Assembly: GCF_028401385.1 (NCBI RefSeq)
Contig: NZ_JAQOMR010000001.1
Location: 2,606,501 to 2,670,500 of the forward strand
DNA from: Marinicella algicola
GTDB taxonomy: Bacteria; Pseudomonadota; Gammaproteobacteria; Xanthomonadales; Marinicellaceae
Direction: 5' to 3'
DNA length: 64,000 nucleotides
Below are positions 20,210 through 30,364 of the stretch, piece after piece (positions within the stretch are counted from its first letter, which is position 1; each line of letters begins with the position of its first letter). A model generated the notes under the pieces. That model was not told where the DNA came from. It made no database searches and saw only the letters and a list, made by a program, of their open reading frames with translations. The translations under genes were made by a program, and so were the position numbers.

Positions 20210-21078
20210 ATGCTGCGTGAGCGTGTCCTTCCCGTCGCCACCGTCGTCTTTGCCATTCTCGCGATCTGGTGCGTGTTCGTGGTGGTCATGAACAAGCAGT
20301 TCGTCGAGGATCAGGCGCGCCGCGCCGGGCAGGAGATCACCTTCAGCGAGATCGTGGCGCAGTCCTATACGCTCGACCGGCCGGTCCTGCCCTCCCCGCA
20401 TCAGGTGGCGTCAGAGCTGTGGAGCACGACCGTCGACAAGAAAATCACCTCCAAGCGCAGCCTCGTCTATCATTCATGGATCACGCTTTCATCCACCCTT
20501 CTAGGCTTTGCCATCGGTTCGGCCTTCGGCATCGTGCTTGCCATCGCCATCGTCCATAACCGCACGATGGAACGCTCGATGATGCCGTGGATCATCGCCA
20601 GCCAGACCATTCCGATCATCGCCATTGCGCCGATGCTGATCGTGGTGCTGAACGCCATCGGCATTACCGGGCTTTTGCCGAAGGCGCTGATTTCCACCTA
20701 TCTGTCATTCTTTCCGGTTGCCGTCGGCATGGTCTCCGGACTGCGGTCGCCGGACACTCTGCAGCTTGACCTGATGCGCACCTATAATGCCAATGACCGG
20801 CAGGTGCTGTGGAAGCTGCGTCTGCCATCGGCCATGCCCTACCTCTTTACCTCGTTGAAAATCGCGATTGCGATCTCGCTGGTCGGTGCCATCATTGCCG
20901 AACTGCCGACGGGGCTGTCGCCGGCCTGGGTGCGCGGCTGTTGTCCGGCTCGTATTACGGACAGACGGTACAGATCTGGTCGGCGCTGTTCATGGCCGCG
21001 ATCCTTGCCTCCATCCTGGTGGCGATTGTCGGGCTTGCACAAACGGCGGTCCTCAAGCGCATGGGGGTCAAGCCATGA
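20210..21078 (+). CDS. ABC transporter permease 1 (SsuC/TauC/ThiX family), frame break
   Basis: Inner-membrane permease of about 290 residues, BPD_transp_1 family. Helices are obvious (VLPVATVVFAILAIWCVFVVV at the start). The EAA loop that docks on the ATPase reads MRTYNANDRQVLWKLRLPSAMPYL. One G missing at 20911-20914 shifts the frame at ELPTG; repaired it continues AVAGLGARLLSGSYYGQTVQIW to a stop at 21078. The start is unclear: ATG at 20210 has GGAG upstream, but an ATG at 20110 overlapping the GNAT stop begins MSEPRRLSRDTNIAA and could be the true start if another base is missing before 20210. Stop overlaps the next ATG. Confidence 0.82.
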
Positions 21079-21944
21079 ATGACGGTTTCGTATGGTTTGC
21101 GATTGCCTTCTGGCTCGGCGGCTGGGCCTTCAACGAATGGCTGGTGCGCCAGAAATTTTCAAACCCGCTGCTCAATCGCCTCGCCTGGCTTGCCGTGCCG
21201 CTGATCTTCGGCGCAGCGCTGATCATCATCTGGGAAGGCGTGGTCATTGCCTTCGATATTCCACCGATCCTGCTGCCAGCGCCCAGCGATGTCTGGGTGC
21301 GGCTGATCAACTCGCTGCCGATCCTATGGGCCGATTTCCAGCAGACATTTTTGAAGGCCGTTTTGATTGGTTATGCCATTGGCTGCGGCTCAGGCTTCAT
21401 CGTTGCTATTTTGATTGACCGCTCGCCATTTCTCAAAAACGGGCTTTTGCCGTTTGGGAACTTCGTTTCGGCGCTTCCGATTGTGGGCATCGCTCCGATT
21501 ATGGTGATGTGGTTCGGCTTTGACTGGCCATCCAAGGCCGCGGTTGTTGTCGTGGCGACCTTCTTTCCCATGCTGGTCAACACCATTCAGGGGCTATCAG
21601 CCTCCAACAGCATGGAGCGCGACCTGATGCGCACCTATGCAGCAAGCTGGAGCCAGACCCTGATAAAGCTTCGGCTTCCGGCCGCATGGCCATTCATTTT
21701 CAATGCGTTGAAGATCAATTCCACGCTGGCGCTGATCGGTGCCATTGTGGCAGAGTTTTTCGGCACACCCACCGTCGGCATGGGTTTCCGGATTTCCACG
21801 GAAGTGGGCCGGGCCAATATCGACATGGTCTGGGCCGAAATCGCGGTGGCGGCGGTTGCCGGCTCCGCCTTTTATGGCGTGGTGGCGCTCATCCAGCGCG
21901 TCGTCACGTTCTGGCATCCCTCCGTCCGGTCCGGGCGGTCGTGA
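21075..21944 (+). CDS. ABC transporter permease 2 (SsuC/TauC/ThiX family)
   Basis: Second permease of the importer, 289 residues, intact. It starts inside the stop of permease 1 (ATGA). The EAA motif MRTYAASWSQTLIKLRLPAAWPFI sits at about residues 185-208, and about six to seven transmembrane helices are visible. Two non-identical permeases with this motif imply a heterodimeric channel, as in the HMP/pyrimidine-precursor and riboflavin-type ABC systems. Followed at 31 bp by the binding protein. Confidence 0.9.
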   Translation: MNDGFVWFAIAFWLGGWAFNEWLVRQKFSNPLLNRLAWLAVPLIFGAALIIIWEGVVIAFDIPPILLPAPSDVWVRLINSLPILWADFQQTFLKAVLIGYAIGCGSGFIVAILIDRSPFLKNGLLPFGNFVSALPIVGIAPIMVMWFGFDWPSKAAVVVVATFFPMLVNTIQGLSASNSMERDLMRTYAASWSQTLIKLRLPAAWPFIFNALKINSTLALIGAIVAEFFGTPTVGMGFRISTEVGRANIDMVWAEIAVAAVAGSAFYGVVALIQRVVTFWHPSVRSGRS

Positions 21945-21975
21945 TGAACCAACCGAAAACAAGGGGAACGAACAT

Positions 21976-22970
21976 ATGAAATCGACACTTCTCGCGGCAT
22001 TGACCGCAGGCGGTCTGGCGCTTGGCGCAGGCCAGGCCTTTTCTGCAGATGAAATCACGCTGCAGCTCAAATGGGTCACCCAGGCCCAGTTCGCGGGCTA
22101 CTATGTGGCGCTCGAAAAGGGCTTTTACGAAGAGGAAGGCCTCGACGTCACCATCAAGCCGGGCGGTCCGGATATCGCCCCTGCTCAGGTTCTCGCCGGT
22201 GGCGGCGCTGATGTGATCGTCGACTGGATGCCGTCTGCGCTCGCGACCCGCGAAAAGGCGTGCCGCTCGTCAACATCGCCCAGCCCTACAAATCCTCCGG
22301 CATGATGCTGACATGTCTTAAGGAAAACGAGGTCATGAGCCCCGAGGACTTCCCGGGAAAGACGCTCGGCGTCTGGTTCTACGGCAATGAATATCCGTTC
22401 CTGTCGTGGATGGCCCATCTCGGCATTCCCACCGATGGCGGCGACGACGGCGTAACCGTGCTGAAGCAGGGCTTCAATGTCGATCCGCTGCTGCAGAAGC
22501 AGGCGGCCTGTATCTCGACCATGACCTACAATGAATACTGGCAGGTGATCGATGCCGGCATTTCCGAGGACCAGCTCAACACCTTCAAATATGAAGATGA
22601 AGGCGTGGCCACGCTGGAAGACGGGCTTTACGTGCTTGAGGACGATCTTGCCGATCCGGAGTTCAAGGAAGACATGGTCAAGTTCGTCCGGGCTTCTATG
22701 AAGGGCTGGAAATGGGCCGAGAAAAATCCGGATGAAGCCGCCGAAATCGTGCTCGAATATGACGACACCGGCGCCCAGACCGAAAAGCACCAGAAGCGGA
22801 TGATGGGCGAAGTGGCCAAGCTAACCGCCGGCTCCAACGGCGCGCTTGATCCGGCCGATTATCAGCGCACAGTCGAGGTTCTGCTCGGCGGCGGTTCCGA
22901 CCCGGTCATCACCAAGCAGCCGGAAGGTGCCTATACGCTGGAAATTACCGACGCGGCATTGTCCAACTGA
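21976..22970 (+). CDS. ABC transporter substrate-binding protein, NMT1/ThiY-like (one frame break)
   Basis: Periplasmic binding protein of about 331 residues with a clear signal peptide (LLAALTAGGLALGAGQAFSA). The start of the mature protein, EITLQLKWVTQAQFAGYYVALEKGFYEEEGLDVTI, is the hallmark of the NMT1/ThiY family that binds hydroxymethylpyrimidine-type compounds. Frame breaks at the GG of 22257-22258; one G added joins ATREK to GVPLVNIAQPYKSSGMML. RBS AAGGGGA 9 bases before ATG. Together with the ATPase and two permeases it should import a pyrimidine or related ring compound for the adjacent catabolic enzymes; the exact ligand is inferred from context. Confidence 0.88.
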
Positions 22971-22997
22971 TTTTCAGGCATTCGCTTGACAACAGAT

Positions 22998-23025
22998 ACG
23001 CGCGGCTCCCGAAAGAGCCGCGCGT
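22998..23025 (+). terminator. Terminator at the end of the pyrimidine operon
   Basis: Inverted repeat ACGCGCGGCTC / GAGCCGCGCGT with a short CCGAAA loop, 28 bp after the binding-protein stop, with a TTTTT run at 23032-23036. Stable GC-rich stem. Confidence 0.8.
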
Positions 23026-23055
23026 ATTGCATTTTTGCACCAGTTTTCATATTAA

Positions 23056-23073
23056 TCGAACCAACTGGTTCAA
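23056..23073. promoter_or_regulatory. Palindrome upstream of the RND efflux operon, possible repressor operator
   Basis: TCGAACCAACTGGTTCAA contains GAACCA and TGGTTC arms around a 2-base centre in an AT-rich stretch about 205 bp before the membrane fusion gene. TetR-type operators of efflux pumps look like this, but no such regulator is adjacent. The rest of the 22971-23275 interval holds the terminator above and no gene. Confidence 0.35.
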
Positions 23074-23275
23074 TTTGTACTTTTTGCCGATATTTGACTT
23101 GAAATGGAACAGCGTTGTGACGAACTGCCTCACAACAAAAACTGGCGGACGCCTGATCGCGTAGAATTACCAGCAACAGACCTGCACGCGACCGGCCGAT
23201 CACCGCACGCTCAATATGGGCGAGACCATCTCCAGAATGCCGTGGCCACCTTCCGGCCGATAGAGGAAAACTGCC

Positions 23276-24462
23276 ATGCCGAGAACATTCCATATCGCCG
23301 CCTTGTCCTCCATGTTTCTGGTGTTCGCCCTGTCACCCGTTCTCGGCGCCGAAGCCAGCGCGCCCGTAGACACAGGTTCCAGTCTGCCCTCCATCATTGT
23401 AACCGATGTGAAAGTGGTGCCGCTTACCGAAATTGTACGGGCCACCGGTACGATTGAGCCGGTCGAGGAGGTGTTCGTGCAGCCGCTCGTCGAAGGACTT
23501 TCTATCGAAACGATTCACGCGGAAATCGGCGACCGTGTCAGCCAAGGCGATGTGCTGGCGACGCTCCGCACAGATTCGCTGCTTCTGCAAAGGAGCAGCC
23601 TCCAGGCCAGCAAGGCCAGGGCCAAAGCCAGTCTTGCCCAGTCCAGTGCCCAACTGACGGCCAGCGAAGCCGCACAGACAGACGCCCGCCGGCAGTATGA
23701 GCGCACCAAGAGGCTCGCCGACAGCGGATCTGTCTCCACCTCCGCGCTGGAACAGGCAGAGACCGCAGCGCTTAGAGCTGACGCCACAGCCGCGGCCGCG
23801 CGCGGGCGATAAGCGTTGCCGAGGCTGACATCAACGTGACGCAGTCGGAGATCAATGACATCGACCTCCGGCTTGAACGGACCAACATCAAAGCTCCCGT
23901 TTCCGGCATTATCTCCGGCAAGAATGCGCGTATCGGCGCCATTGCCACCGGTGCCTCGAACCCAATGTTCACCATGATCCGTGACGGCGCGATCGAGCTT
24001 GTCGCTGAAGTGCCCGAAGAAAACATGATGAAGATCAAAGTGGGCCAGAGCGCAAGGATCTCGCTCGTAGGTGATGCACCGCCGCTCACAGGAACCGTGC
24101 GCCTGGTTTCGCCCGTGGTCGACAATGTGACCCGGCTCGGCGATGTCTTTATTTCCATCGACGTTCCTGGCCGCGCGCGGCCCGGCATGTATGCGAGCGC
24201 AGAGGTCATCGTCAAAGAAGCCGAGAACCTGGCGCTGCCGATGACGGCCGTGAACATCAGCCGGCACGGCTCCACCGTGCGCCGGGTCAAGGACGGTACG
24301 GTCGAGAACGTCACGGTCGAGACCGGCATTCAGGACGGAAATTCGATTGAAATCACTCGGGGTCTTACCGAAGGCGACCAGGTGGTGGCCAAGGCCGGCG
24401 CCTATGTCCGCGCCGGCGACCGGATCAACCCCGTACCAGCCGCCGAAGCGCCGGCCAACTGA
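23276..24462 (+). CDS. RND efflux periplasmic adaptor (membrane fusion protein), one frame break
   Basis: Adaptor linking an inner-membrane RND pump to an outer-membrane channel. N-terminal signal peptide (HIAALSSMFLVFALSPVLGAEA), lipoyl half-domains (VQPLVEGLSIETIHAEIGDRVSQGDVLATL and RTNIKAPVSGIISGKNARIGAIATG), a coiled-coil hairpin rich in Ala/Gln/Arg between residues about 105 and 185, and the beta-barrel/MPD domain (SARISLVGDAPPLTGTVRLVSPVVD). Frame breaks at 23804-23806; one G gives ARGAISVAEADINV and a continuous protein of about 396 residues. The pump gene follows after 10 bp. No outer-membrane factor gene is next to it. Confidence 0.9.
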
Positions 24463-24472
24463 GGTTTGACCA

Positions 24473-27400
24473 ATGAATTTCTCAGCCTGGGCCATCCGTA
24501 ATCCGGTCGCACCGCTGCTGCTTTTAGGCCTGCTCATGTTCATGGGCCTGCAGGCGTTCCGCGACATGCCGATCACCCGTTTCCCCAATATCGACGTGCC
24601 CGTCGTCGCCGTTACCGTGACACAGAGCGGGGCGGCGCCCGCGGAACTGGAAATGCAGGTGACCAAGAAGATCGAGGACGCGATTGCCAGCGTCTCCGGC
24701 GTCGATGAACTGAACTCCACGGTGACCGATGGCGTCTCGACCACCTCGGTGCTGTTCCGCATGGAAGTCAAGCCTGACGAAGCGTTGCGTGACGTCAAGG
24801 ACGCCATCGACAACATCCGCTCGGATCTGCCCGCCAATGCCGATGAGCCTGTGGTGCGCAAGATTGACGTCGAAGGACAGGCGATCCAGACCTTTGCGGT
24901 ATCCTCGCCGAATATGTCGCTTGAAGAACTGTCATGGTTCGTGGATGACACCGTTGAGCGCGCGCTTCAGGGCCTCCGTGGCGTCGGACGCGTCGACCGC
25001 TATGGCGGCGCCGACCGTGAAATTCAGGTCTCGCTCGATGAAAACAAGCTGGCGAGCTACGGCATCACAGCCTCTGCCGTCAATGCGCAATTGCGTCAGA
25101 CCAATGCCGATACCGGCTCCGGCCGCGGCCAGGTCGCAGGCGCCGAACAGGCGATCCGCACATTGGGTGACGCCCGCAGCGTTTCAGATCTCGCTGACAC
25201 CATGATCGCGCTCGGCAATGGTCGCTTTGCCCGACTTTCCGATCTCGGCACGGTAACCGACACGTATGAAGAACCCCGAACCTTCGCCCGTCATGACGGC
25301 AACCCGGTCGTCTCCTTCGGTGTGTTCCGCTCCAAGGGCGCCAGCGAAGTGACGGTGGCCGATGCTGTCGCCGAAGCACTCGACGAGGTCCGCGCCGCAA
25401 ACCCGAATGTCTCCATCAGTCTGATCGACGACGCGGTCTACTTCACCAAGGGCAATTATACCGCCGCCCTCGATACGCTCTATGAGGGTGCAATCCTCGC
25501 CATCATCGTGGTGTTCCTGTTCCTGCACAACTGGCGGGCAACGCTGATTGCCGGGGTCGCACTTCCGCTATCGGTGATCCCGACCTTCTGGATCATGGAC
25601 ATGCTCGGCTTTTCGCTGAACCTTGTCAGCCTGATCTCGCTGACGCTGGCGACCGGCATTCTGGTTGACGACGCGATTGTGGAGGTGGAGAACATCGAGC
25701 GGCATATCGGCATGGGCAAGACGCCCTACCGCGCCGCCCTCGACGCTGCCGACGAGATCGGCCTTGCGGTGATTGCCACCAGCTTCACCATCATCGCCGT
25801 GTTCGCGCCGGTCTCCTTCATGCCCGGCATTCCGGGCCAGTATTTCATCCAGTTCGGCCTGACGGTGGCTTTTGCCGTGTTCTTCTCGCTTGTGGTCGCC
25901 CGTCTGATCACACCGGTGATGGCCGCCTATATCCTGAAGCCGGCAAAGCACGAAGCGAAGGAAGACAACGAAAAGAACGACGGACGGGCAATGCGCGCCT
26001 ATACCGCCGCAGTACGCTGGACCACCTACTGGTCTCTGCCACTGTTTCCGAGAGTTTGGTTGACTTACCTTCCTCCGGCGAAACTGACGCACCGTTTTAC
26101 AGGGTCCCGCGATTTTGTAAGGCTCCCAGCCCGCTTCATCTCTCTTCTTGCAGCGGTTGCCACTTTGATGGTCTCATTGCATTTCATGGCGAAAATCCCC
26201 GGCAGCTTCATGCCGCCGGAAGACGCCTCGCGCATCGTACTGTCGGTGGAGCTTCCGCCGAACGCGCAACTTTCCGACACCGAAGCAATGACACGTGTGG
26301 TGACAAGCCGGATCGAGAATTTCGAAGGTGTGGAAAGCGTAACGGTGCTTGGCGGTTCAGGCCCACTCGGCGATCTCGAATACCGCCGCGCTACGGTGAC
26401 AATCACGCTGGGGAACCTCGCGCATTCGCTGTCCGAGGCAATTGTCAACGACATGATCGGCGGCATTCCGCTGATCGGGCAATATCTCCCCAAGCTTGAG
26501 CCCCAGGGCCGGACCATTCCGCAATGGCAGATCGAACAGGAGGTTCTGGCTGCTCTTTCCGATATCCCCGATCTCCGTGTGACCAAGCTGAACGATCGCG
26601 GCCAGCGCGACATTCAGTTCAACTTCCTCTCCGATAATGAGGAAGATCTCCAGCAGGCCATCGCCATTCTGGAATCGAAACTGCGGGCCGATCCGATGCT
26701 GGACAAGGTCTCCTCCGAAGGGGCGCTCCCCGGCCCGAACTGCAGATCCACCCGAAAAGGAAATCGCCGCGCGCCTTGGCGTAACACCGGCGGCGATTGC
26801 GGAAACCGTGCGGGTCTCGACCGTTGGCGACATCGACGCCAACCTGCCGAAGATATCGCTCGACAACCGGCTGATCCCGATCCGGGTGCGCACCGATCTC
26901 GAACTGCGCCGCGACCTTTCGGCGATCCGCAACCTTAAGATCCAGACAGCATCCGGCGAAATGGTGCCGCTCTCGGTGGTCGCCGATGTCAACTACACCG
27001 AAGGCGTTGCCACCGTCGATCGCTATGATCGCCATCGCGTGGTCACCATCGGCGCCAACCTGCCACCGGGCGTGGCGCTTGATCCGGCAACAGCGCGCTT
27101 CCGCGAGATCGTCGAAAATACCGAGATCCCGTCGACGGTCAGCCTTGTCGAAAGCGGCGATGCCAAGATCCTCGCCGAAATGCAGCAAAGCTTCATCAAC
27201 GCCATGCTGCTGGGCCTGTTCCTGGTGCTGGCGGTGCTGATCCTGCTGTTCAAGGATGTTATCCAGCCGTTTACCATTCTGTTCTCGCTGCCGCTGGCGC
27301 TTGGCGGGGTGGCAATCGCGCTGATCATGACGGATGAACCTTTGTCGATGCCGGTGATGATCGGGCTGTTGATGCTGATGGGCATTGTTACCAAGAATGC

Positions 27401-27854
27401 CATCCTGCTGGTCGACTTCGCCAAGGAGGCGATCTGGCACGGGCTGGAGCGGCGCACGGCCCTGGTGGAGGCCGGACGCAAGCGCGCGCGGCCGATCATC
27501 ATGACCTCGATTGCGATGTCGGCAGGCATGCTACCGGCGGCACTCGGCGTTGGCGAGGGCTCCGCCTTCCGCGCGCCGATGGCAACGGCGGTGATCGGCG
27601 GCATCATCGTCTCGACTGTGCTGAGCCTGCTTGTGGTGCCCGCGTTTTTCATGATCATGGATGATATCGCCAGGCTGCTTCGCTGGACGTTCAGCCGCTT
27701 CATCGGCAAGCGTGACCCCGACGACAGGGTTTACACCACGGAAGAGACAGGGCGTCTCAGCGACGCCAACCGCGCCAAAATTGCCAAACTCGAAGAGCGG
27801 CTCGACGAGATCGAGAACAACCGCGACGGATATGGCAGGCATGGCATGGCCTGA
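24473..27854 (+). CDS. RND efflux pump inner-membrane subunit (HAE-1/AcrB-like), two frame breaks
   Basis: Proton-driven export pump of about 1127 residues, a little longer than the usual 1030-1060. First helix WAIRNPVAPLLLLGLLMF, then porter domain. Transmembrane helix 4 has the proton-relay Asp pair in GILVDDAIVEVENIERH; helix 10-11 region GLLMLMGIVTKNAILLVDFAKEA and GRKRARPIIMTSIAMSAGMLPAA are canonical. Frame breaks at 26728-26731 and 26751-26753, one C missing at each; repaired text is ALPRPELQIHP(E)KEIAARLGV. Residues about 520-560 (bases 26035-26170) form an unusual basic, less GC-rich insert before LHFMAKIPGSFMPPED. Substrates unknown (drugs, solvents or bile-type compounds in relatives). 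Confidence 0.9.
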
Positions 27855-27924
27855 TCGCGGCGGATTGGTAAGCGGAAACATTCCGCTAGCAGAAAACGCG
27901 GTTTTGTTTAAATCGTTTCGCCTC

Positions 27925-27948
27925 AGGGCCGGTTCAAAACCGGCCCTT
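27925..27948 (+). terminator. Terminator after the RND operon
   Basis: Inverted repeat AGGGCCGGTT / AACCGGCCCT around CAAA with a following TTT, about 70 bp after the pump stop codon. Confidence 0.8.
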
Positions 27949-28006
27949 TGCTATTTGCTACACTGCATCTTGAGCCGCGCCGCAAACGTCAAAAAACGTT
28001 ACCGAG

Positions 28007-28020
28007 TTGATTGAAATCAA
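28007..28020. promoter_or_regulatory. Perfect FNR/FixK-type anaerobox
   Basis: TTGATTGAAATCAA is an exact match to the consensus TTGAT-N4-ATCAA recognised by FNR, FixK and DNR-class regulators. It lies in the 440-base gap between the RND operon and the Crp/Fnr gene that starts at 28296, so autoregulation or control by a distant FixK/Fnr is likely. The rest of the gap (27855-28295) holds a terminator but no gene I can support. Confidence 0.7.
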
Positions 28021-28295
28021 CCCCCGGACGCCCTCTGCTTCTAGGTTTCAATCAGGCAAAAAGACCGGCCCCTTCCCTCCCAATCTGGAAAGTCGGACTT
28101 TGCCGCACAAAGGCGACACCGGCTTTTGCCGGGTTGTTTGTGAGATGCAGTTTTTGATGCGCGGGACATAAATTTCCACAACAGCGGAAAGCGTTCACGC
28201 GCCGGCAACCGGCGACATTGCGGCGTGCACCGGTCGAGTTGCAGTTTTGGACAGCCAAAACCCGGTCGCCGCGGGGCCGGAACAGGAGACGGACA

Positions 28296-28982
28296 GTGAA
28301 CAGGACCCTCTTGCTGAACGAGCGCAAAAAGACACTTTTTGTCGAAACCAAGCTGACTGCAAACATGGATATGGCAACCATGAACAAGCTGATGGAATGC
28401 GCGACTTTCGCCAATTGCTATCCCCGCGACGTGGTATTCCGCCAAGGAGATCCCGCGACCCATTTTTACAGCGTGCTTTCCGGCTATGTACGCCTGTTCC
28501 GGCAGAACAGTGAAGGCCGCGAAGCCGACATCCGCGTCTGCGGACCGGGCGACAGCTTTGCCGATGACCTGATCTTCGGCGGCGGCACCTATGAATATCA
28601 TGCCCAGGCCGCCGATAAGGCGATGCTGGCGCGCTATGATATCAACCGGGTGCGCAATGCAACCTCTGCTGATGACGGCATGCTGGCACGCGCCATTGCC
28701 GGTTCTCTTGCGGGCCAGCTTCAAGAAACCATGGACTGCATTGCCAATGACCGGCTCAACACTGCCGTTCAGCGTGTAGCCCTTTATCTCTTGGAACAGG
28801 CTGAAGGTCAGGGGTCCCCGGCATCCTTCCGCCTCTCATTCCAGAAGAGCCTTCTTGCCGGAAAGCTGGGCCTTGCGCCCGAAGCACTTTCCCGCGCATT
28901 CGCGACGCTGAAACAACTCGGTGTTCACGTACACGGTCGCATCATCGAAATTGAGGATATGGACGCGCTGCGGGCTCTCTGA
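28296..28982 (+). CDS. Crp/Fnr-family transcriptional regulator (DNR/NnrR-like)
   Basis: 228 residues from a GTG start with AGGAG ribosome site (the frame continues upstream but without a better start). Cyclic-nucleotide-binding beta-barrel: FRQGDPATHFYSVLSGYVRLFRQNSEGREADIRVCGPGDSFADD. Long dimer helix (DRLNTAVQRVALYLLEQAEG), then a C-terminal winged HTH with GKLGLAPEALSRAFATLKQLGV. In the recognition helix E-x2-S-R are at the positions that read TTGAT half-sites in FNR, which fits the anaerobox upstream. It lacks the four-Cys N-terminal cluster motif of true FNR, so sensing is more likely of NO/haem type or none. Possible role in low-oxygen or nitrogen-oxide response. Confidence 0.82.
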   Translation: MNRTLLLNERKKTLFVETKLTANMDMATMNKLMECATFANCYPRDVVFRQGDPATHFYSVLSGYVRLFRQNSEGREADIRVCGPGDSFADDLIFGGGTYEYHAQAADKAMLARYDINRVRNATSADDGMLARAIAGSLAGQLQETMDCIANDRLNTAVQRVALYLLEQAEGQGSPASFRLSFQKSLLAGKLGLAPEALSRAFATLKQLGVHVHGRIIEIEDMDALRAL

Positions 28983-29010
28983 TCTGCGCACCGGTCATGC
29001 GGCCGACCTG

Positions 29011-29040
29011 AAAACCGGCGGGGTTTCCCTGCCGGTTTTT
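29011..29040. terminator. Terminator between the Crp/Fnr gene and ureG
   Basis: AAAACCGGC / GCCGGTTTTT inverted repeat with a 10-base loop lies between two convergent genes; A and T runs flank the stem on either side so it can serve both strands. Confidence 0.75.
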
Positions 29041-29056
29041 CGTTGTCAAAACCCGG

Positions 29057-29668
29057 TCAGAGACCACCGCTTTCCTTCAGGAAGGACACGATCGCCTCAA
29101 CACCTTCGCCACGCTTCAGGTCGGTGAACACCGTCGAGGCACCCGAACGCATGCGCTCGGCATCTGCCGCCATGATATCAAGATTGACCTCGACATAGGG
29201 CGCGAGGTCCTTCTTGTTGATGATCAGGATATCCGAACGGGTGATCCCCGGCCCGCCCTTGCGCGGAATCTCCTCGCCCTGGGCCACCGAGATCACATAG
29301 ATGGTGATATCGGCAAGATCCGGTGAAAAGGTCGCCGCCAGATTGTCCCCACCCGATTCGATGAAAATGATGTCGAGATCCGGGATCCGGGCGTTGAGCT
29401 TGGCGATGGCCTGAAGGTTGATGGTCGCGTCCTCGCGGATGGCGGTATGCGGGCAGCCGCCCGTTTCCACACCGATGATCCGGTCGGAGGTCAGCGCCTG
29501 CATGCGCACCAGCGCCTCGGCGTCCTCCCGCGTATAGATGTCATTGGTGACGACGGCGATGGAGTAATCGCGGCCCATGGCCTTGCAGAGCTTTTCCGTC
29601 AACGCCGTCTTGCCGGAGCCCACCGGGCCACCGATGCCCACACGCAAGGGACCGTTCTCAGACTTCAT
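29057..29668 (-). CDS. ureG: Urease accessory GTPase UreG
   Basis: SIMIBI-class GTPase that drives nickel insertion into urease. Intact, 203 residues from [15 protein letters not shown]-loop [15 protein letters not shown] at about residues 11-25, switch region [13 protein letters not shown], the Cys-Pro-His nickel motif in [33 protein letters not shown] and the guanine-specificity motif NKKDLAPYV. Translated just after ureF (26 bp gap) as the last gene of ureE-ureF-ureG. No urease structural genes or ureD lie beside it. Confidence 0.96.
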   Translation of the reverse strand: MKSENGPLRVGIGGPVGSGKTALTEKLCKAMGRDYSIAVVTNDIYTREDAEALVRMQALTSDRIIGVETGGCPHTAIREDATINLQAIAKLNARIPDLDIIFIESGGDNLAATFSPDLADITIYVISVAQGEEIPRKGGPGITRSDILIINKKDLAPYVEVNLDIMAADAERMRSGASTVFTDLKRGEGVEAIVSFLKESGGL

Positions 29669-29694
29669 GTCGAACCTCGTCAGTTTTTTCAAAT

Positions 29695-30357
29695 TCAGCT
29701 GCGGAACAAACGCGAGCGCTGAGTTTCGTGCCGGAGCGTGCAGACATCGGCCGTGAAAGTACAGCCGCCAAGATCATCAAGCCCGGATTGCGCGGCACGG
29801 GAAGCGGCCGCGAGGATCGCGTCTTCCAGACCGGACAGCACCTCAACGCCGGCGACCTGACCGCAGATCGACAGCCGGATGGCTGCAGAGACCGATTGCG
29901 CGATCTGTGCATGGAGATAGCCCTGACAGGCCGCTTCCAGACTGATCGCATGGGCCGAAGCCACAGCGCCGAAAGCAACCGGCAATGCAATATTGCCCGG
30001 CAATTCCCCAAGCACCGGCGCCGGCCAGGCAGCGGCAGCAGCGACGAAGGCCGATCCGAGCGCCAGCGTTTCGGCATGGCGTTCGCGCGAGCCGGCAAGG
30101 GCTGCAGCAAGTGCCGCCATTTCTGCGATGCGATCGGCATCGGCGCCGCAGCGGTGGCTCTCGCACAATAGCAGCGCATCGTTCCACAAAAAGCCCTGAG
30201 CAAGACCCGATGAAAGCCAGGCCCTTAGCCCAGCTGCATCCTTCAGCAAGCCGTCTTCGACGGCCCGTTCCAGCCCGCCGGAATAGGCAAAGCCACCGAG
30301 CGGGAACGCCGGAGAGAGCCAGGACATAAGGCGAAGCAGCGACCGACCGGAAACCAC
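29695..30357 (-). CDS. ureF: Urease accessory protein UreF
   Basis: All-helical accessory protein that with UreD and UreG loads nickel into apo-urease. About 220 residues. N-terminal signature [30 protein letters not shown] and internal [51 protein letters not shown] are characteristic. The frame is open further upstream into ureE; GTG at 30357, 7 bp past the ureE stop, is chosen because it gives the family N-terminus. No frame break seen. Confidence 0.9.
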   Translation of the reverse strand: MVSGRSLLRLMSWLSPAFPLGGFAYSGGLERAVEDGLLKDAAGLRAWLSSGLAQGFLWNDALLLCESHRCGADADRIAEMAALAAALAGSRERHAETLALGSAFVAAAAAWPAPVLGELPGNIALPVAFGAVASAHAISLEAACQGYLHAQIAQSVSAAIRLSICGQVAGVEVLSGLEDAILAAASRAAQSGLDDLGGCTFTADVCTLRHETQRSRLFRS

Positions 30358-30364
30358 AGCCGTA

